64,000 nucleotides of DNA from Rhizobium sp. RU36D (GCF_900176345.1 NZ_FWXU01000010.1:62001-126000); one strand, 5' to 3'; shown: positions 18,291-28,035, counted from the stretch's first letter. Notes: generated by a model from the sequence alone, not told the origin. Numbers and translations: made by a program.

Positions 18291-19070
18291 ATGTCAAATC
18301 CCATTGAAAACCAGCGCCTGGACCAGCTTCTGGTCGCCCTTGATCTTTTTGCCAGCCGCTCGCGGGCGCGCGATGCCGTGCAGCGTGGCACCGTGCGCGT
18401 GGACGGGCGGGTGGTGACCAAGCCGAGCCTGACCTTTCCCGCCAATGTGACCATCGAAATCGACGATCCCGCACAGGATTACGTCTCCCGGGCCGCGCTG
18501 AAGCTGGTGGCGGGCCTCGACCATTTCGGCCTTGATCCTGAAGGTCGCGACTGCATCGATATCGGCGCCTCGACAGGCGGATTTACCGAAGTGCTGCTGA
18601 AGCGCGGCGCGGCCTCGGTCATCTCGATCGACGTCGGACATGGCCAGTTTCATCCGAGGCTGGACGCCGATCCGCGGGTGACCAATATCGAGGGGCTGAA
18701 CGCCCGCTATCTGGAGCCCGAGGATATCGACGACAGGTCTTTTGACTTCGTCGTTTCCGACGTCTCGTTCATCTCGCTGAAACTGGCAATCGCGCCGGCG
18801 CTCGAGATGGCCGAGCGGGGCGCTCATTGCCTGCTGCTGGTCAAGCCGCAATTCGAGGCTGGGCGCGATGCGATCAGCAAGGCGGGGCTGCTGAAGGAGC
18901 CGGAAACAGCGCCGGCCGTGGCCGCCGAACTGGAGCGCTGGCTGACGGAAGAAATGGGCTGGACGAGCCTCGGGCTCATCCCCTCGCCGATCGCCGGCGG
19001 CGACGGCAACGAGGAATTCCTGCTGGCCGGCGTGAAACCGGACGACGATGCCGAGGGGGATGAGGCATGA
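18291..19070 (+). CDS. tlyA: TlyA family rRNA 2'-O-methyltransferase
   Basis: This is a 259-residue protein with an N-terminal S4 RNA-binding domain (RLDQLLVALDLFASRSRARDAVQRGTV) and a Rossmann methyltransferase domain with the SAM motif CIDIGASTGGFTEVLL and the catalytic-lysine region YVSRAALKL. TlyA proteins methylate ribose of 16S and/or 23S rRNA; older annotations call them hemolysins. It overlaps the following RNA methyltransferase by four bases (ATGA). The 220 bases upstream are AT-rich and hold the promoter shared with the divergent MCP. In related genomes, as I recall, it normally follows dxs. Confidence 0.92.
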   Translation: MSNPIENQRLDQLLVALDLFASRSRARDAVQRGTVRVDGRVVTKPSLTFPANVTIEIDDPAQDYVSRAALKLVAGLDHFGLDPEGRDCIDIGASTGGFTEVLLKRGAASVISIDVGHGQFHPRLDADPRVTNIEGLNARYLEPEDIDDRSFDFVVSDVSFISLKLAIAPALEMAERGAHCLLLVKPQFEAGRDAISKAGLLKEPETAPAVAAELERWLTEEMGWTSLGLIPSPIAGGDGNEEFLLAGVKPDDDAEGDEA

Positions 19071-20317
19071 GCGCGCTCACTGTCACGATCCAGGGTCTCG
19101 GTGCGGCCGGCGATGGCCTGGTGCATGGAGCGGATGGCCCGCTTTATGTGCCTTTCGCGCTGCCGGGCGAGACGGTTTCCGTCGCGCGCGTCAAGGACCG
19201 CGGCACCATTATGTCGATGAGCACCATCTCGCCGGAGCGGGTGACCCCGCGCTGCCGCCATTTCGGCCCCGAGGGGAAGGGCGGCACCTGCGGCGGCTGC
19301 TCGCTGCAGCATATGTCGGCGCCGCTATACAACGATTTCAAGCGAAACCTGGTGATTTCGGCGCTTAAATCCAAGGGCATCGACGCGGATGTCGCTCCGC
19401 TCGTCACCGCCAGCCCCGGCGAGCGCCGGCGGGTGGTGCTGGCGGCGCGACGGACTGAGAAGGAATTGCTGCTCGGCTTCAATCAGGCCGAAAGCCATCA
19501 CATCGTGCCGATCGAGGAATGTCCCATCGCCTCGCCCGGCATCGTTGCGAGGCTTGAGGCCATCCGCCAGATCGGCAGCGCTATCAGCGCCAGTGCCGAT
19601 CCGTTCCGCATGACAGTGCTGGAAACGCTGACGGGGCTCGACATAGCGATTGATGGGGTGAAGGCGGCGGACAAGCAGCGGCGTGCGGTGACGGAGACCG
19701 TGCTGGCGCTGCGCGGCATTGCCCGCGTCTCGCTCAACGGCGAAATCATCATCGAACCGCAGAAGCCGCTGCTCGATTTCGGCGGCATCAAGGTGGTCAT
19801 TCCACCAGGCGCCTTTACCCAGGCAACGCTCGCGGCCGAGGAGGCCATGGCAACGCTGGCGTCGGCCCATATCGGCAAGGCCAAGCGCGTGGCGGACCTG
19901 TTTGCCGGCTCCGGTAGCTTCTCGCTGCGGTTGGCGCGATCGGCCCAGGTCCATGCCGTCGAGTTCGAGGACAAGGCAGTCAAGGCTCTGGACCATGCGG
20001 CGCGCCATGCCCAGGGGCTGAAGCCCGTTAGCATTGAGCGCCGGGACCTGTTCCGCCGCCCGCTGATGGCGCAGGAGATGAAGACCTTCGATGCCGTCGT
20101 TTTCGACCCGCCACGCGCCGGGGCCGAAGCGCAGTGCCACGAGCTGGCGAAATCCGCCGTCAAGAAGATCGTCGCCGTCAGCTGCAATCCGCTGACGCTT
20201 GCCCGCGATCTCGCCATCCTGATCTCAGGCGGCTACAAGCTGAAGAGTGTCACACCGATCGACCAGTTTCTCTGGTCGCCGCATGTCGAAGCGGTCGCGA
20301 CGCTGGTCAAGCGCTGA
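19067..20317 (+). CDS. RlmD/TrmA-family RNA uracil-C5 methyltransferase
   Basis: This is a 416-residue SAM-dependent enzyme. An N-terminal TRAM-like domain is followed by the iron-sulfur cysteines, seen as CRHF, CGGCSLQH and later CPIAS. The C-terminal methyltransferase carries VADLFAGSGSFSL for SAM binding, FDPPRAGAE, and the catalytic cysteine in VSCNPLTLARDL. It makes 5-methyluridine in 23S rRNA or tRNA; the exact target cannot be told from sequence. It is translationally coupled to tlyA by an ATGA overlap, so two ribosomal RNA modification enzymes are co-expressed. Confidence 0.9.
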   Translation: MSALTVTIQGLGAAGDGLVHGADGPLYVPFALPGETVSVARVKDRGTIMSMSTISPERVTPRCRHFGPEGKGGTCGGCSLQHMSAPLYNDFKRNLVISALKSKGIDADVAPLVTASPGERRRVVLAARRTEKELLLGFNQAESHHIVPIEECPIASPGIVARLEAIRQIGSAISASADPFRMTVLETLTGLDIAIDGVKAADKQRRAVTETVLALRGIARVSLNGEIIIEPQKPLLDFGGIKVVIPPGAFTQATLAAEEAMATLASAHIGKAKRVADLFAGSGSFSLRLARSAQVHAVEFEDKAVKALDHAARHAQGLKPVSIERRDLFRRPLMAQEMKTFDAVVFDPPRAGAEAQCHELAKSAVKKIVAVSCNPLTLARDLAILISGGYKLKSVTPIDQFLWSPHVEAVATLVKR

Positions 20318-20355
20318 CTGACACGCACTGAGCACTCTGCCCTTGAGGGGCAGGC

Positions 20356-22473
20356 TCACGCCGCTCGGCGCTGTCCTGAGCCGGAGCCTCCCTTGGTGGA
20401 TTGGTGGTCAATCTGGAATTGCTCCAGCAGCGCCGTCAGCGCTGCCGCTTCGGAAGCCAAGCCATGGCTCGCGGCGGTTTGCTCTTCAACCATCGCGGCG
20501 TTTTGCTGGGTGCCCTGATCCATGGTGTTAACGGCGGTATTGATCTCCTGAAGACCCGTGGATTGTTCATGGCTTGCGGTGACGATCGCATTCACATGCC
20601 CGTTGATCTCCTGCACATCGCGAACGATCACAGCGAGTGCCTTGCCGGTCTGATTGACAAGATCGACGCCGGCCCGCACCTGCTCTCCGGACTTGTGGAT
20701 CAGCCCCTTGATTTCTTTGGCAGCCTGAGCGGACCGCTGCGCAAGCTCGCGAACTTCCTGCGCGACGACGGCAAATCCCTTGCCTGCCTCACCCGCGCGG
20801 GCTGCTTCGACGCCGGCATTGAGCGCCAGCAAGTTCGTCTGGAACGCGATCTCGTCGATCACGCCAATGATGCTGGAGATTTCGGCTGCGGAGCTTTCGA
20901 TGCCCTGCATGGCACCGACCGCACGCTGAACGATATCGCCGGAATCTTCGGCGCCACCGCGCGCTCTGGACACCAGCTGACCCACTTCTTCCGCACGACG
21001 CGCACTATCCTTCACAGTCGTCGTGATCTCTTCCAGAGCCGCGGCGGTCTGCTCGACGGATGCCGCCTGCTGCTCCGTACGGCGAGCAAGATTATCAGCG
21101 GATGACCGGATCTCCGCAGCGCCGCCATCTATGGCCTTGGCGTTGCGTCCAATAGTGGCCAAGGCGTCGTGAAGTTTGGCAACGGAGTTGTTAAAGTCGA
21201 TGCGAAGACGATCGAGATCGCCTGAAAACGGGGTGGAAATCTGCTGCAACAGGTCGCCATCAGACAAGCGCTGAAGGCCATCGGCGAGTGCGTGGATCGC
21301 AAAAGCGACCTGTTCAGCCTCAGCCGCTTTCAGAGCTTCGCGCTCGCGACGCTCCTGCTCCGACAGGGAACGATTCTCGTCGGCCTCCCGGGCGAGCCGG
21401 CCGCGTTCGATGATATTGTCACGGAAAACCGCAACCGCCGCCGCCATTTCTCCGATCTCATCCGTGCGCGCTGTACCGGGGATCTCGGCAGACACGTCTC
21501 CCCTGGCGAGCTTGCCCATCACGCCGGTCATCTGCGTGACGGGCGCCACGACAAGTCGGGACAGCAGCGCTGCAAGGATGGCAATCATGGCAATCACGCC
21601 GATGATGGTGGCAACGGCGGCAGCGGTGCGGAATGTGCCGACGCCCGCATAGGCGAGATCGCGATCAATCTGAACGCCCAGATACCAGTCCTGGCGCGGC
21701 AGGCCCTTGATCGGCAGGAAGGACACCAGGACGTGCTTGTCAGCAAAGCTCGTTTCCGCAATTCCGGCACCGATGGTCGGCGTCGCGTTAGGGAACACGT
21801 CCTTCAGCGTCTTCGTGACCATGGCGGAGTCATGGTGGACAAGTATCGTGCCATCCTGCTTGACCAGGAAAGCAGATCCTTTACCGCCCATATCGACCGA
21901 GTTGACCATATCGACCAGCGACTTCAACGAAAAGTCGGAGGCGGCGACGCCGTAAAGCTTGCCGTCTTTCTTCACGGGAATTGCGGCGCTGATGATCAGG
22001 TTTCCGGTGGAGGCGTCGGCGTAAGGATCTGTCAGAACCAGCTTATCCGCTTTGACAGCATCCTGGTACCACGGGCGCTTGCGCGGATCATAACCTTCCG
22101 GCAGCGGCTGCACAGGAACGCTGGTGAAGACACCCTGCTCATCACCGACATAGGTCGACATGAACTCACGGATCAGTACAGGGTTGTCGAAAGCCGCCGA
22201 TATGGCGGCCGCGTCTGGGGCCTTGGCAGCCGCGTTACCGGCCAGTTCCGTCAGCATGACGCGAGCACCGAGCCAGTTGGCTATGCTCTGGGATGCCTGA
22301 AGACCGGAGCTGTCGATTTCGCTCTTCACGGCTGCGCTCGTGGCCTTGCGTTGCAGGCTGTCGATATAAATGGAAAAACCGGAGAGTGCCGCCACCACAA
22401 CGAGCGAGGCTACCACCAGAATCTTAGTCATCAGATTAGCACGAGCACCCATGCTTGAACCCCACAAGCTCAT
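20356..22473 (-). CDS. Methyl-accepting chemotaxis protein with dCache_1 amino-acid sensor
   Basis: This is a 705-residue chemoreceptor with a large periplasmic double-Cache domain (about residues 40-290) between TM1 and TM2, then HAMP and the signalling domain. The Cache segment [12 protein letters not shown] followed by LTDPYAD and VAASDFS has Tyr, Arg, Trp-Tyr, Tyr, Asp and Asp at the spacing I recall for the amino-acid-binding motif of PctA-like receptors, so amino acids are the predicted ligands. It lacks the EWSEF tail of the two MCPs nearby and ends in a Gly/Ser/Arg-rich stretch. Alternative ATG starts lie at 22452 and 22431. It converges with the RNA methyltransferase gene 38 bases away. 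Confidence 0.92.
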   Translation of the reverse strand: MSLWGSSMGARANLMTKILVVASLVVVAALSGFSIYIDSLQRKATSAAVKSEIDSSGLQASQSIANWLGARVMLTELAGNAAAKAPDAAAISAAFDNPVLIREFMSTYVGDEQGVFTSVPVQPLPEGYDPRKRPWYQDAVKADKLVLTDPYADASTGNLIISAAIPVKKDGKLYGVAASDFSLKSLVDMVNSVDMGGKGSAFLVKQDGTILVHHDSAMVTKTLKDVFPNATPTIGAGIAETSFADKHVLVSFLPIKGLPRQDWYLGVQIDRDLAYAGVGTFRTAAAVATIIGVIAMIAILAALLSRLVVAPVTQMTGVMGKLARGDVSAEIPGTARTDEIGEMAAAVAVFRDNIIERGRLAREADENRSLSEQERREREALKAAEAEQVAFAIHALADGLQRLSDGDLLQQISTPFSGDLDRLRIDFNNSVAKLHDALATIGRNAKAIDGGAAEIRSSADNLARRTEQQAASVEQTAAALEEITTTVKDSARRAEEVGQLVSRARGGAEDSGDIVQRAVGAMQGIESSAAEISSIIGVIDEIAFQTNLLALNAGVEAARAGEAGKGFAVVAQEVRELAQRSAQAAKEIKGLIHKSGEQVRAGVDLVNQTGKALAVIVRDVQEINGHVNAIVTASHEQSTGLQEINTAVNTMDQGTQQNAAMVEEQTAASHGLASEAAALTALLEQFQIDHQSTKGGSGSGQRRAA

Positions 22474-22654
22474 GGAAGACAGTCGTTGCGACCGCTTTTG
22501 GTTTAAGGCTTAAGGATACGATTGGCGGGCCGGCGCGCTTGGTGCCCACGCGAGTGTATCCGCGTAAGCGATTTATCACATCCGAACATAAAGATTATCT
22601 TAATTAGAATTCGAGAAATATCCGCCGCAGCTCTGTCTTGAGGACGGTTTTTGA

Positions 22655-22930
22655 TCAATAGGCGATGAGCCGACCGCCGCCGGTCTGGTTGGAGCAGCGA
22701 CAGCGCTCGCCGACGCGACCGGCGCTCTGGGGGCAGCCGCCGCCATTGTCCAACTGGCAGTAATAGCGGGTGCGCCGCTCCCGCGACTGCGTGGAGCCCT
22801 GCTGGCCGGAGCGGATGATCACATCACCGGATTGTGCCAGTTCCATCGCGCCGGGCCAGCGGGACTGGTTCTCGGCCGAAAAGGCCGCCTGCGGCAGCAC
22901 CAGAACCAAGGCCAATACGATCTTCAGCAT
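22655..22930 (-). CDS. Small secreted cysteine-containing protein
   Basis: This is a 91-residue protein with a signal peptide (MLKIVLALVLVLPQAAFSA). The mature part has four Cys (YYCQLDNGGGC and ERCRCSN) that could form two disulfides, and many Gln, Arg and Gly. GGAGAG precedes the ATG at good spacing. The frame is open further upstream, but the signal peptide and ribosome-binding site fix this start. I do not recognise the family. It stands alone between the dCache MCP gene and the enoyl-CoA hydratase gene, all on the minus strand. Confidence 0.75.
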   Translation of the reverse strand: MLKIVLALVLVLPQAAFSAENQSRWPGAMELAQSGDVIIRSGQQGSTQSRERRTRYYCQLDNGGGCPQSAGRVGERCRCSNQTGGGRLIAY

Positions 22931-23022
22931 GTGGCGTCTCTCCTGATGTGATGGGCAGGCCCTGGGCCCTGTGGCAATACTACCTAACCCGAAACATCCG
23001 CGGGTCAAAGCAGCTACCGATA

Positions 23023-23805
23023 TCAGCCTTTCCCCTTCATGAAGGCCTGGAAGGCGGCCATGGCTTCGGCGCTTTTCAGCTGGGCGACAAAGTGTTTCAG
23101 CTCCTCGTCCATGCGTGCGAGAAGTGCACTGCGGTCGCCGCGCACGAGATTGCGCGCGATCCGCATCGCTTCCGGCGGTTTGGCGGCGAGCGATGCGGCG
23201 AGTTTGAGGGTTTCCGCCTCGACCTCGGCCGCCGCAACGACCTTCCAGATCAGTCCCGCTTGCCGCGCCTGCTCGGCAGAAAAACCTTCGCTGGCGGCGA
23301 GCAGGGCGAAGGCCCGCTGGTGGCCCATCATGGCAGGGGCGAGCAGGCTGGATCCGGCCTCCGGCACTAGCGCCAGGTCGACGAAGGGGGTCTTGAACAG
23401 GCTGCGATCGGAGGCAATCGTCATGTCGCAATGCATGTGGATGGTCGTGCCGATACCGATCGCCAGGCCATCGACGCCGGAGACGACGGGCTTCGTGGCG
23501 CCGGCCAGCGCCTTCAGGAAGCCGAAGGCGGCCGGTTCACCCACAGCGCCGGCCATGGCAAAGCCCAGGAAATCGGCCATGTCATTGCCGGCGGAGAAAC
23601 AGCCTTCGGTGCCCAGGAAGGCGATGGTGCGGATCGCTGCGTCACCTTCTGCCTGTGCCAGGCCTTCCGTCATGCGCTGGTACATGGCCTGGGTGATGGC
23701 ATTTTTCTTTTCCGGCCGGTTGAAGCGGATCACCAGCACGCCGGGATAGGCTTCGGGACGTTCAATCAGGATGTGGTCGGTCATGGGTCGTTTTCCCGTT
23801 TGCAT
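23023..23805 (-). CDS. Enoyl-CoA hydratase/isomerase (crotonase) family protein
   Basis: This is a 260-residue crotonase-fold protein. The oxyanion-hole segment CFSAGNDMADFLG and the second one around GIGTTIHMHCDMTIAS are intact. At the catalytic region it reads FVDLALVPEAGSSLL, with one Glu where hydratases have two, a pattern closer to delta3,delta2-enoyl-CoA isomerases. It should act in fatty-acid or related acyl-CoA breakdown. GAGG lies five bases before the ATG at 23805; an ATG at 23784 is the usual family start and also possible. It is on the same strand as the acyl-CoA dehydrogenase gene upstream, with an inverted-repeat element between them. Confidence 0.88.
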   Translation of the reverse strand: MQTGKRPMTDHILIERPEAYPGVLVIRFNRPEKKNAITQAMYQRMTEGLAQAEGDAAIRTIAFLGTEGCFSAGNDMADFLGFAMAGAVGEPAAFGFLKALAGATKPVVSGVDGLAIGIGTTIHMHCDMTIASDRSLFKTPFVDLALVPEAGSSLLAPAMMGHQRAFALLAASEGFSAEQARQAGLIWKVVAAAEVEAETLKLAASLAAKPPEAMRIARNLVRGDRSALLARMDEELKHFVAQLKSAEAMAAFQAFMKGKG

Positions 23806-23830
23806 CTTTGCCTCTTGATGGGAATTATGT

Positions 23831-24067
23831 CCCTCTCTGCCCTGCCGGGCATCTCCCCCACAAGGGGGGAGAAGACTCGTGGTGGCCGCTCGCTCAACTA
23901 GCTCAACATCGTCGGCTGGTATCGCGAGCTGAGCCTCCGAATAAGCACCTAACCTCAGCAAAAAAACGATGGCTTAATCGAACCTATCCCTCAAACGCTG
24001 GGATCGAGCGGTTTCGGCTGGGTCTTCTCCCCCCTTGTGGGGGAGATGCCCGGCAGGGCAGAGAGGG
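23831..24067. repeat. Inverted-repeat intergenic element, RIME-like, copy A (perfect 46-bp arms)
   Basis: The arms at 23831-23876 and 24022-24067 are exact reverse complements over 46 bases and enclose 145 bases without a gene. Each arm has its own internal palindrome (CATCTCCCCC facing GGGGGGAGA). The same arm motif occurs near 36.2-36.4 kb and 46.3-46.5 kb. It resembles the rhizobial intergenic mosaic elements (RIME). It fills the 292-base gap between the acyl-CoA dehydrogenase and enoyl-CoA hydratase genes. Confidence 0.88.
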
Positions 24068-24097
24068 TCTTTTTCACCCGCACCGCCCGCGCAGACC

Positions 24098-25873
24098 TCA
24101 AACCAAAATCGCCCGTGCCGCGGTCAGGCTGGCCTCGCCGTTGATCACGCGGTCCTTAAGTGCCGAGGTTTCGGCGATCAGGTTTTCGGCGGTAAAGTGG
24201 CAGAGCGCGATGCGATTTTCGACGCCGGGCTCATCCACGAGCGCGCCCTTTGCGAGATAGCAGCCGGTCAGCACGAGACCGAACAGGCGCTGGTAGGGCG
24301 TGGCGCCAGCCAGCGCGGCGGCGGTATTGCCGGCGGCGAGCTGCGCCAGCATCCAGCCGGTGGCCTCTTCGAGATCGGCAAGACTTGCCGCCAGCCGGTC
24401 CGCCGTCTCGCCGAAGCCGGGGCGATTGGAGACCTTGACGGAGGCTGTGATATCCATCAGTTCGGCGATAAAGCCCTTGACGTGCCGACCCTCTGACAGC
24501 GGCAGCTTGCGGGTGACGAGGTCGATGGCCTGGATGCCATTGGTGCCCTCATAGATCGGGGCAATGCGGGCATCGCGCAGATAGCGGGCGGCGCCGGTTT
24601 CCTCGATGAAGCCCATGCCGCCATGAACCTGAATGCCCAGCGACGCGACCTCGACGCCGGCATCGGTGGCAAAGCTCTTGGCGATCGGGGTGAGCAGCGC
24701 GGCGCGCTCCGCCCAATGGGCGGCGTCCGGGCCGTCGGCGTGATGTGCCATGTCGGTGGCATGGGCGCAGGTGTAGCAGATGGCGCGGGACCCTTGCGTC
24801 AGCGCCTTCATCGTGACCAGCGTGCGCGCCACGTCAGGATGCTCGATGATCGGCGACATGCCCTGCCCGGTCCAGCCCGGCGCCTTGCCCTGGGTGCGGT
24901 CCTTTGCATATTGGATCGCCTTCTGGGTGGCCGCCTCGCAGATGGCGACGCCCTGCATGCCGACGGCCAGGCGGGCATTGTTCATCATGGTGAACATGCA
25001 GGCGAGGCCCTTGTTTTCCTCACCGATCAGATAGCCGATGGCGCCGGGCTCCGAGCCAAACTTGCCGTCACCATAGATCATGGTGCAGGTGGGCGAGCCG
25101 TGGATGCCGAGCTTGTGCTCAAGGGAATGGCAATGCAGATCGTTGCGGGCGCCGATCGTGCCGTCATCACCAACAAGATATTTCGGCACCAGGAACAGCG
25201 AGATGCCGCGCGTGCCTGCCGGCGCGTCGGGCAGCCGTGCCAGAACGAGATGGATGATGTTGTCGGTGACTTCGTGCTCACCCCAGGTGATGTAGATCTT
25301 CTGGCCGAAAATCCTGTAGGTGCCGTCTTCACGGCGCTCGGCGCGGCTCTTCATGACGCCGAGATCGGAGCCCGCGTGAGGTTCTGTCAGGTTCATGGTG
25401 GCCATCCATTCGCCCGAGACCATCTTGTGCAGGAATTTCTGCTTCAACGCGTCGCTGCCATGGGCGGCCAGCGCATCGACCGCACCCATGGTCAGCGTCG
25501 GACCGAGGGCGAAGGCCATGGAGCCTGAATTCCACATTTCGAGCGCGGCGACGTTGAGCATATGCGGCAGGCCCTGCCCGCCAAATTCCTCCGACGCCGT
25601 CAGCGAGTTCCAGCCGCCTTCCGACCAATGCCGGTAGAGATCCGCCCAGCCATCGGGCACCTGAACCTTTCCATCGATCAGCCGCGCGCCCTGCTTGTCA
25701 CCGATTTCGCCAAGCGGCGCCACTTCATCGGTGGCAAATCGGCCGGCTTCTGTCAGAATGGCATCGACGAGATCGTCGCTGAGATCACCAAGCTTGCCCT
25801 GGTCAAGCGCGGGGCCTAGACCTGCGACATGCTTCAGGGTGAAGGCGATTTCGTCAACGGGCGCGGTGTACAT
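24098..25873 (-). CDS. Acyl-CoA dehydrogenase, long form (DmdC-like) with C-terminal extension
   Basis: This is a 591-residue flavoenzyme, longer than classical 380-residue acyl-CoA dehydrogenases. It has the additional N-terminal segment and C-terminal domain of the DmdC/FadE5-like group. Visible are MNLTEPHAGSDLG (substrate/FAD loop), the FAD-binding KIYITWGEHE region, QVHGGMGFIEETGAARYLRDARI and the catalytic Glu in IYEGTNGIQ. It would introduce the alpha,beta double bond into an acyl-CoA, making the substrate for the enoyl-CoA hydratase encoded downstream. The chain-length or methylmercaptopropionyl preference cannot be read from sequence. The upstream 251 bases are AT-rich and hold the divergent promoters with phoX. 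Confidence 0.92.
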   Translation of the reverse strand: MYTAPVDEIAFTLKHVAGLGPALDQGKLGDLSDDLVDAILTEAGRFATDEVAPLGEIGDKQGARLIDGKVQVPDGWADLYRHWSEGGWNSLTASEEFGGQGLPHMLNVAALEMWNSGSMAFALGPTLTMGAVDALAAHGSDALKQKFLHKMVSGEWMATMNLTEPHAGSDLGVMKSRAERREDGTYRIFGQKIYITWGEHEVTDNIIHLVLARLPDAPAGTRGISLFLVPKYLVGDDGTIGARNDLHCHSLEHKLGIHGSPTCTMIYGDGKFGSEPGAIGYLIGEENKGLACMFTMMNNARLAVGMQGVAICEAATQKAIQYAKDRTQGKAPGWTGQGMSPIIEHPDVARTLVTMKALTQGSRAICYTCAHATDMAHHADGPDAAHWAERAALLTPIAKSFATDAGVEVASLGIQVHGGMGFIEETGAARYLRDARIAPIYEGTNGIQAIDLVTRKLPLSEGRHVKGFIAELMDITASVKVSNRPGFGETADRLAASLADLEEATGWMLAQLAAGNTAAALAGATPYQRLFGLVLTGCYLAKGALVDEPGVENRIALCHFTAENLIAETSALKDRVINGEASLTAARAILV

Positions 25874-26023
25874 GGCTGTTCCTCCTCAGGCGCTGCACCA
25901 TCCGAAGCCGCCACCCCGGCAACGGATCAAGGCCAATTCTGGCTAATTGATTTTTACGTAAACGTCAAACTTTTTTCTTTCGCCGGTCCGGCTCGTGGGG
26001 ACAAGGTTGGCGTTGACCGGCGA

Positions 26024-26041
26024 CTGTCATAGACGTGTGAT
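26024..26041 (+). promoter_or_regulatory. Pho-box-like PhoB site upstream of phoX
   Basis: CTGTCAT, a four-base spacer and GTGTGAT form the 7-4-7 direct repeat of rhizobial PhoB boxes. The first half is perfect and the second matches five of seven. It lies 84 bases before the phoX start. Confidence 0.55.
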
Positions 26042-26124
26042 TTAAGGGCCTTACCGTCGATTTCGAGGCATTCCAATATTCAATTTCCGGAATGTTCCCT
26101 TGATATCAACGGTGGAGAGAAACC

Positions 26125-28035
26125 ATGACCAATATCGACACAAGCCGCCTGTCTGCGGACGAGTGGGACGAGCTGCAGAACCCGCCGCCGGAAGTTACCG
26201 ATTTCGACCGCGTGGTCGAAAGCGCCGTTTCCCGCCGTGGCTTTCTCGGCGGCCTGCTGGCCTTCGGTTCGGCCGCCGCCGCCATGGGCACGCTCGGCAA
26301 CCTCATGAGTTCGACCTCGGCCCAGGCGCAGGAAGCCGCGTCGCGCTTCTCGTTCAAGCCGATCCCGATTGCGACCGACAACACCATCCATGTGCCGGAA
26401 GGCTATAGCTGGAAACCGCTTGCCAAATGGGGCCAGCCGCTGTTCCCAGGCGTGCCGGATCTCGACCCGGTCAAGGGCGTATCGGTCGAAAATTCCGACA
26501 AGGTCTTCGGCGAAAACACCGACGGCATGGAATTGTTCGTCATCGGCGACCGCCAGGTGATCGCCGTGAACCACGAATATGTGAACAATGAAACCAATCT
26601 GCCGCATGCGCCCAAGGGCATGCCGCAATCCCTGGATGACGTGAAGATCCTGCAGCACATGCAGGGCGTGACGGTCATGGAAGTGGCCGAAGGCGCAGAC
26701 GGTTGGGAGATCGTGATCGACAGCCCGCTGAACCGCCGTATCCACCACAACACGCCGATGAAGCTTTCCGGTCCCGCCGCCGGTTCCGACCTCGTCAAGA
26801 CGGCCGCCGATCCCAATGGTGTCGACTGTCTCGGGACCTTCAACAATTGCGGCGCCGGCAAGACGCCGTGGGGCACGTATCTGACCTGCGAGGAAAACTT
26901 CAACGGCTACTTCGGCTCGACCAATGCCGAGTTCAAGATGCCTGCCGACTACAAGCGCTACGGCATCGTCGCCGAGACGCGCTATGGCTATGAAAAGTTC
27001 GACGAGCGCTTCGACGTTTCCAAGAACCCCAACGAGCCGCGCCGTGCCGGATATGTCGTCGAAATCGATCCGTCGGATGCCTCCTCGACGCCAATCAAGC
27101 GCACCGCACTTGGCCGCATCAAGCATGAAAATGCCGCCGTGGTTATCGCCCGCGATGGTCGCGTGGTTGTCTATATGGGCGACGACGAGCGTGGCGAGTT
27201 CCTCTACAAATATGTCTCCAACGGCATCTACGTTCCGGGCGGCGACACGTCCAGGCTGCTCGACGAGGGCACGCTCTACGTCGCCAAGTTCTCCGACGAC
27301 GGCAATGGCGAATGGCTGGCGCTGACGGAGGCAAGCACGGGCATGAAGATGGACGAGATCTGCGTCTTCACCCGCCAGGCCGCGTCCAAGGTCGGCGCAA
27401 CCACCATGGACCGTCCGGAATGGGTGGCGATCAACCCGATCGCCATCGAAGCCTATTGCGCGCTCACCAACAATTCGAACCGCGCCGTCACGAAGGACGG
27501 CAAGATGCGGACGAATGCCGGCGGCGACGTGATGGATGTCAATGCCGTCAACCCGCGTGCCGGCAATGAATACGGCCAGATCGTGCGCTGGTATCCTGCC
27601 AATGACGACCATGCCGACGGCAAGTTCACCTGGGACCTGTTCGTCATGGCCGGCAACCCGACCGTACACAAGGACGCCTATGCCGGTTCGGCGAACATCA
27701 ACGAAGGCAATATGTTCAACTCGCCCGACGGCATGATGTTCGATTCCACCGGCCTTCTGTGGATCCAGACCGATGGCGAGGACACCAATGAGGGCAATTT
27801 CCTCGGTCAGGGCAACAACCAGATGCTGGCAGGCGATCCGGCCACCGGCCGTATCGAGCGCTTCCTGACCGCGCCCAAGGGTGCGGAAGTCACCGGCCAG
27901 ACCTGGTCGGCCGACAAGCGCACGCATTTCGTCGGCATCCAGCACCCCGATGCCCCCTTCCCGGACGGCGAAGGCAAGCTGCCGCGTTCGACGGTTGTCG
28001 CCGTCAAGCGCAACGACAACGCCATGATCGGCTGA
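26125..28035 (+). CDS. phoX: PhoX family alkaline phosphatase (Tat-exported)
   Basis: This is a 636-residue protein of the PhoX (DUF839) family: a six-bladed propeller phosphatase using iron, calcium and a phosphate ion to cleave phosphomonoesters in the periplasm under phosphate limitation. A twin-arginine signal is visible at residues 36-48 (SRRGFLGGLLAFG), preceded by a long hydrophilic leader. Family blocks include CLGTFNNCGAGKTPWGTYLTCEENF (with paired Cys), RIKHENAAVVIARDGRVVVYMGDDERGEF and RPEWVAINP. A Pho-box-like sequence upstream suggests PhoB control. GGAGAG precedes the ATG. Confidence 0.93.
   Translation: MTNIDTSRLSADEWDELQNPPPEVTDFDRVVESAVSRRGFLGGLLAFGSAAAAMGTLGNLMSSTSAQAQEAASRFSFKPIPIATDNTIHVPEGYSWKPLAKWGQPLFPGVPDLDPVKGVSVENSDKVFGENTDGMELFVIGDRQVIAVNHEYVNNETNLPHAPKGMPQSLDDVKILQHMQGVTVMEVAEGADGWEIVIDSPLNRRIHHNTPMKLSGPAAGSDLVKTAADPNGVDCLGTFNNCGAGKTPWGTYLTCEENFNGYFGSTNAEFKMPADYKRYGIVAETRYGYEKFDERFDVSKNPNEPRRAGYVVEIDPSDASSTPIKRTALGRIKHENAAVVIARDGRVVVYMGDDERGEFLYKYVSNGIYVPGGDTSRLLDEGTLYVAKFSDDGNGEWLALTEASTGMKMDEICVFTRQAASKVGATTMDRPEWVAINPIAIEAYCALTNNSNRAVTKDGKMRTNAGGDVMDVNAVNPRAGNEYGQIVRWYPANDDHADGKFTWDLFVMAGNPTVHKDAYAGSANINEGNMFNSPDGMMFDSTGLLWIQTDGEDTNEGNFLGQGNNQMLAGDPATGRIERFLTAPKGAEVTGQTWSADKRTHFVGIQHPDAPFPDGEGKLPRSTVVAVKRNDNAMIG

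Noticed and set aside
12817..22473. Chemotaxis signalling operon (cheA, cheW, cheY)
   Set aside because: Only receptor genes are present; none of the intervening genes encodes a Che protein.
23806..23961. N-terminal extension of the enoyl-CoA hydratase into the repeat element
   Set aside because: The extra codons fall within the inverted-repeat element and do not resemble crotonase sequence.
23831..24067. Interpretation of the inverted-repeat element as an insertion sequence or integron site
   Set aside because: It contains no transposase frame and lacks attC-like conserved cores; a non-autonomous mosaic element is the simpler explanation.
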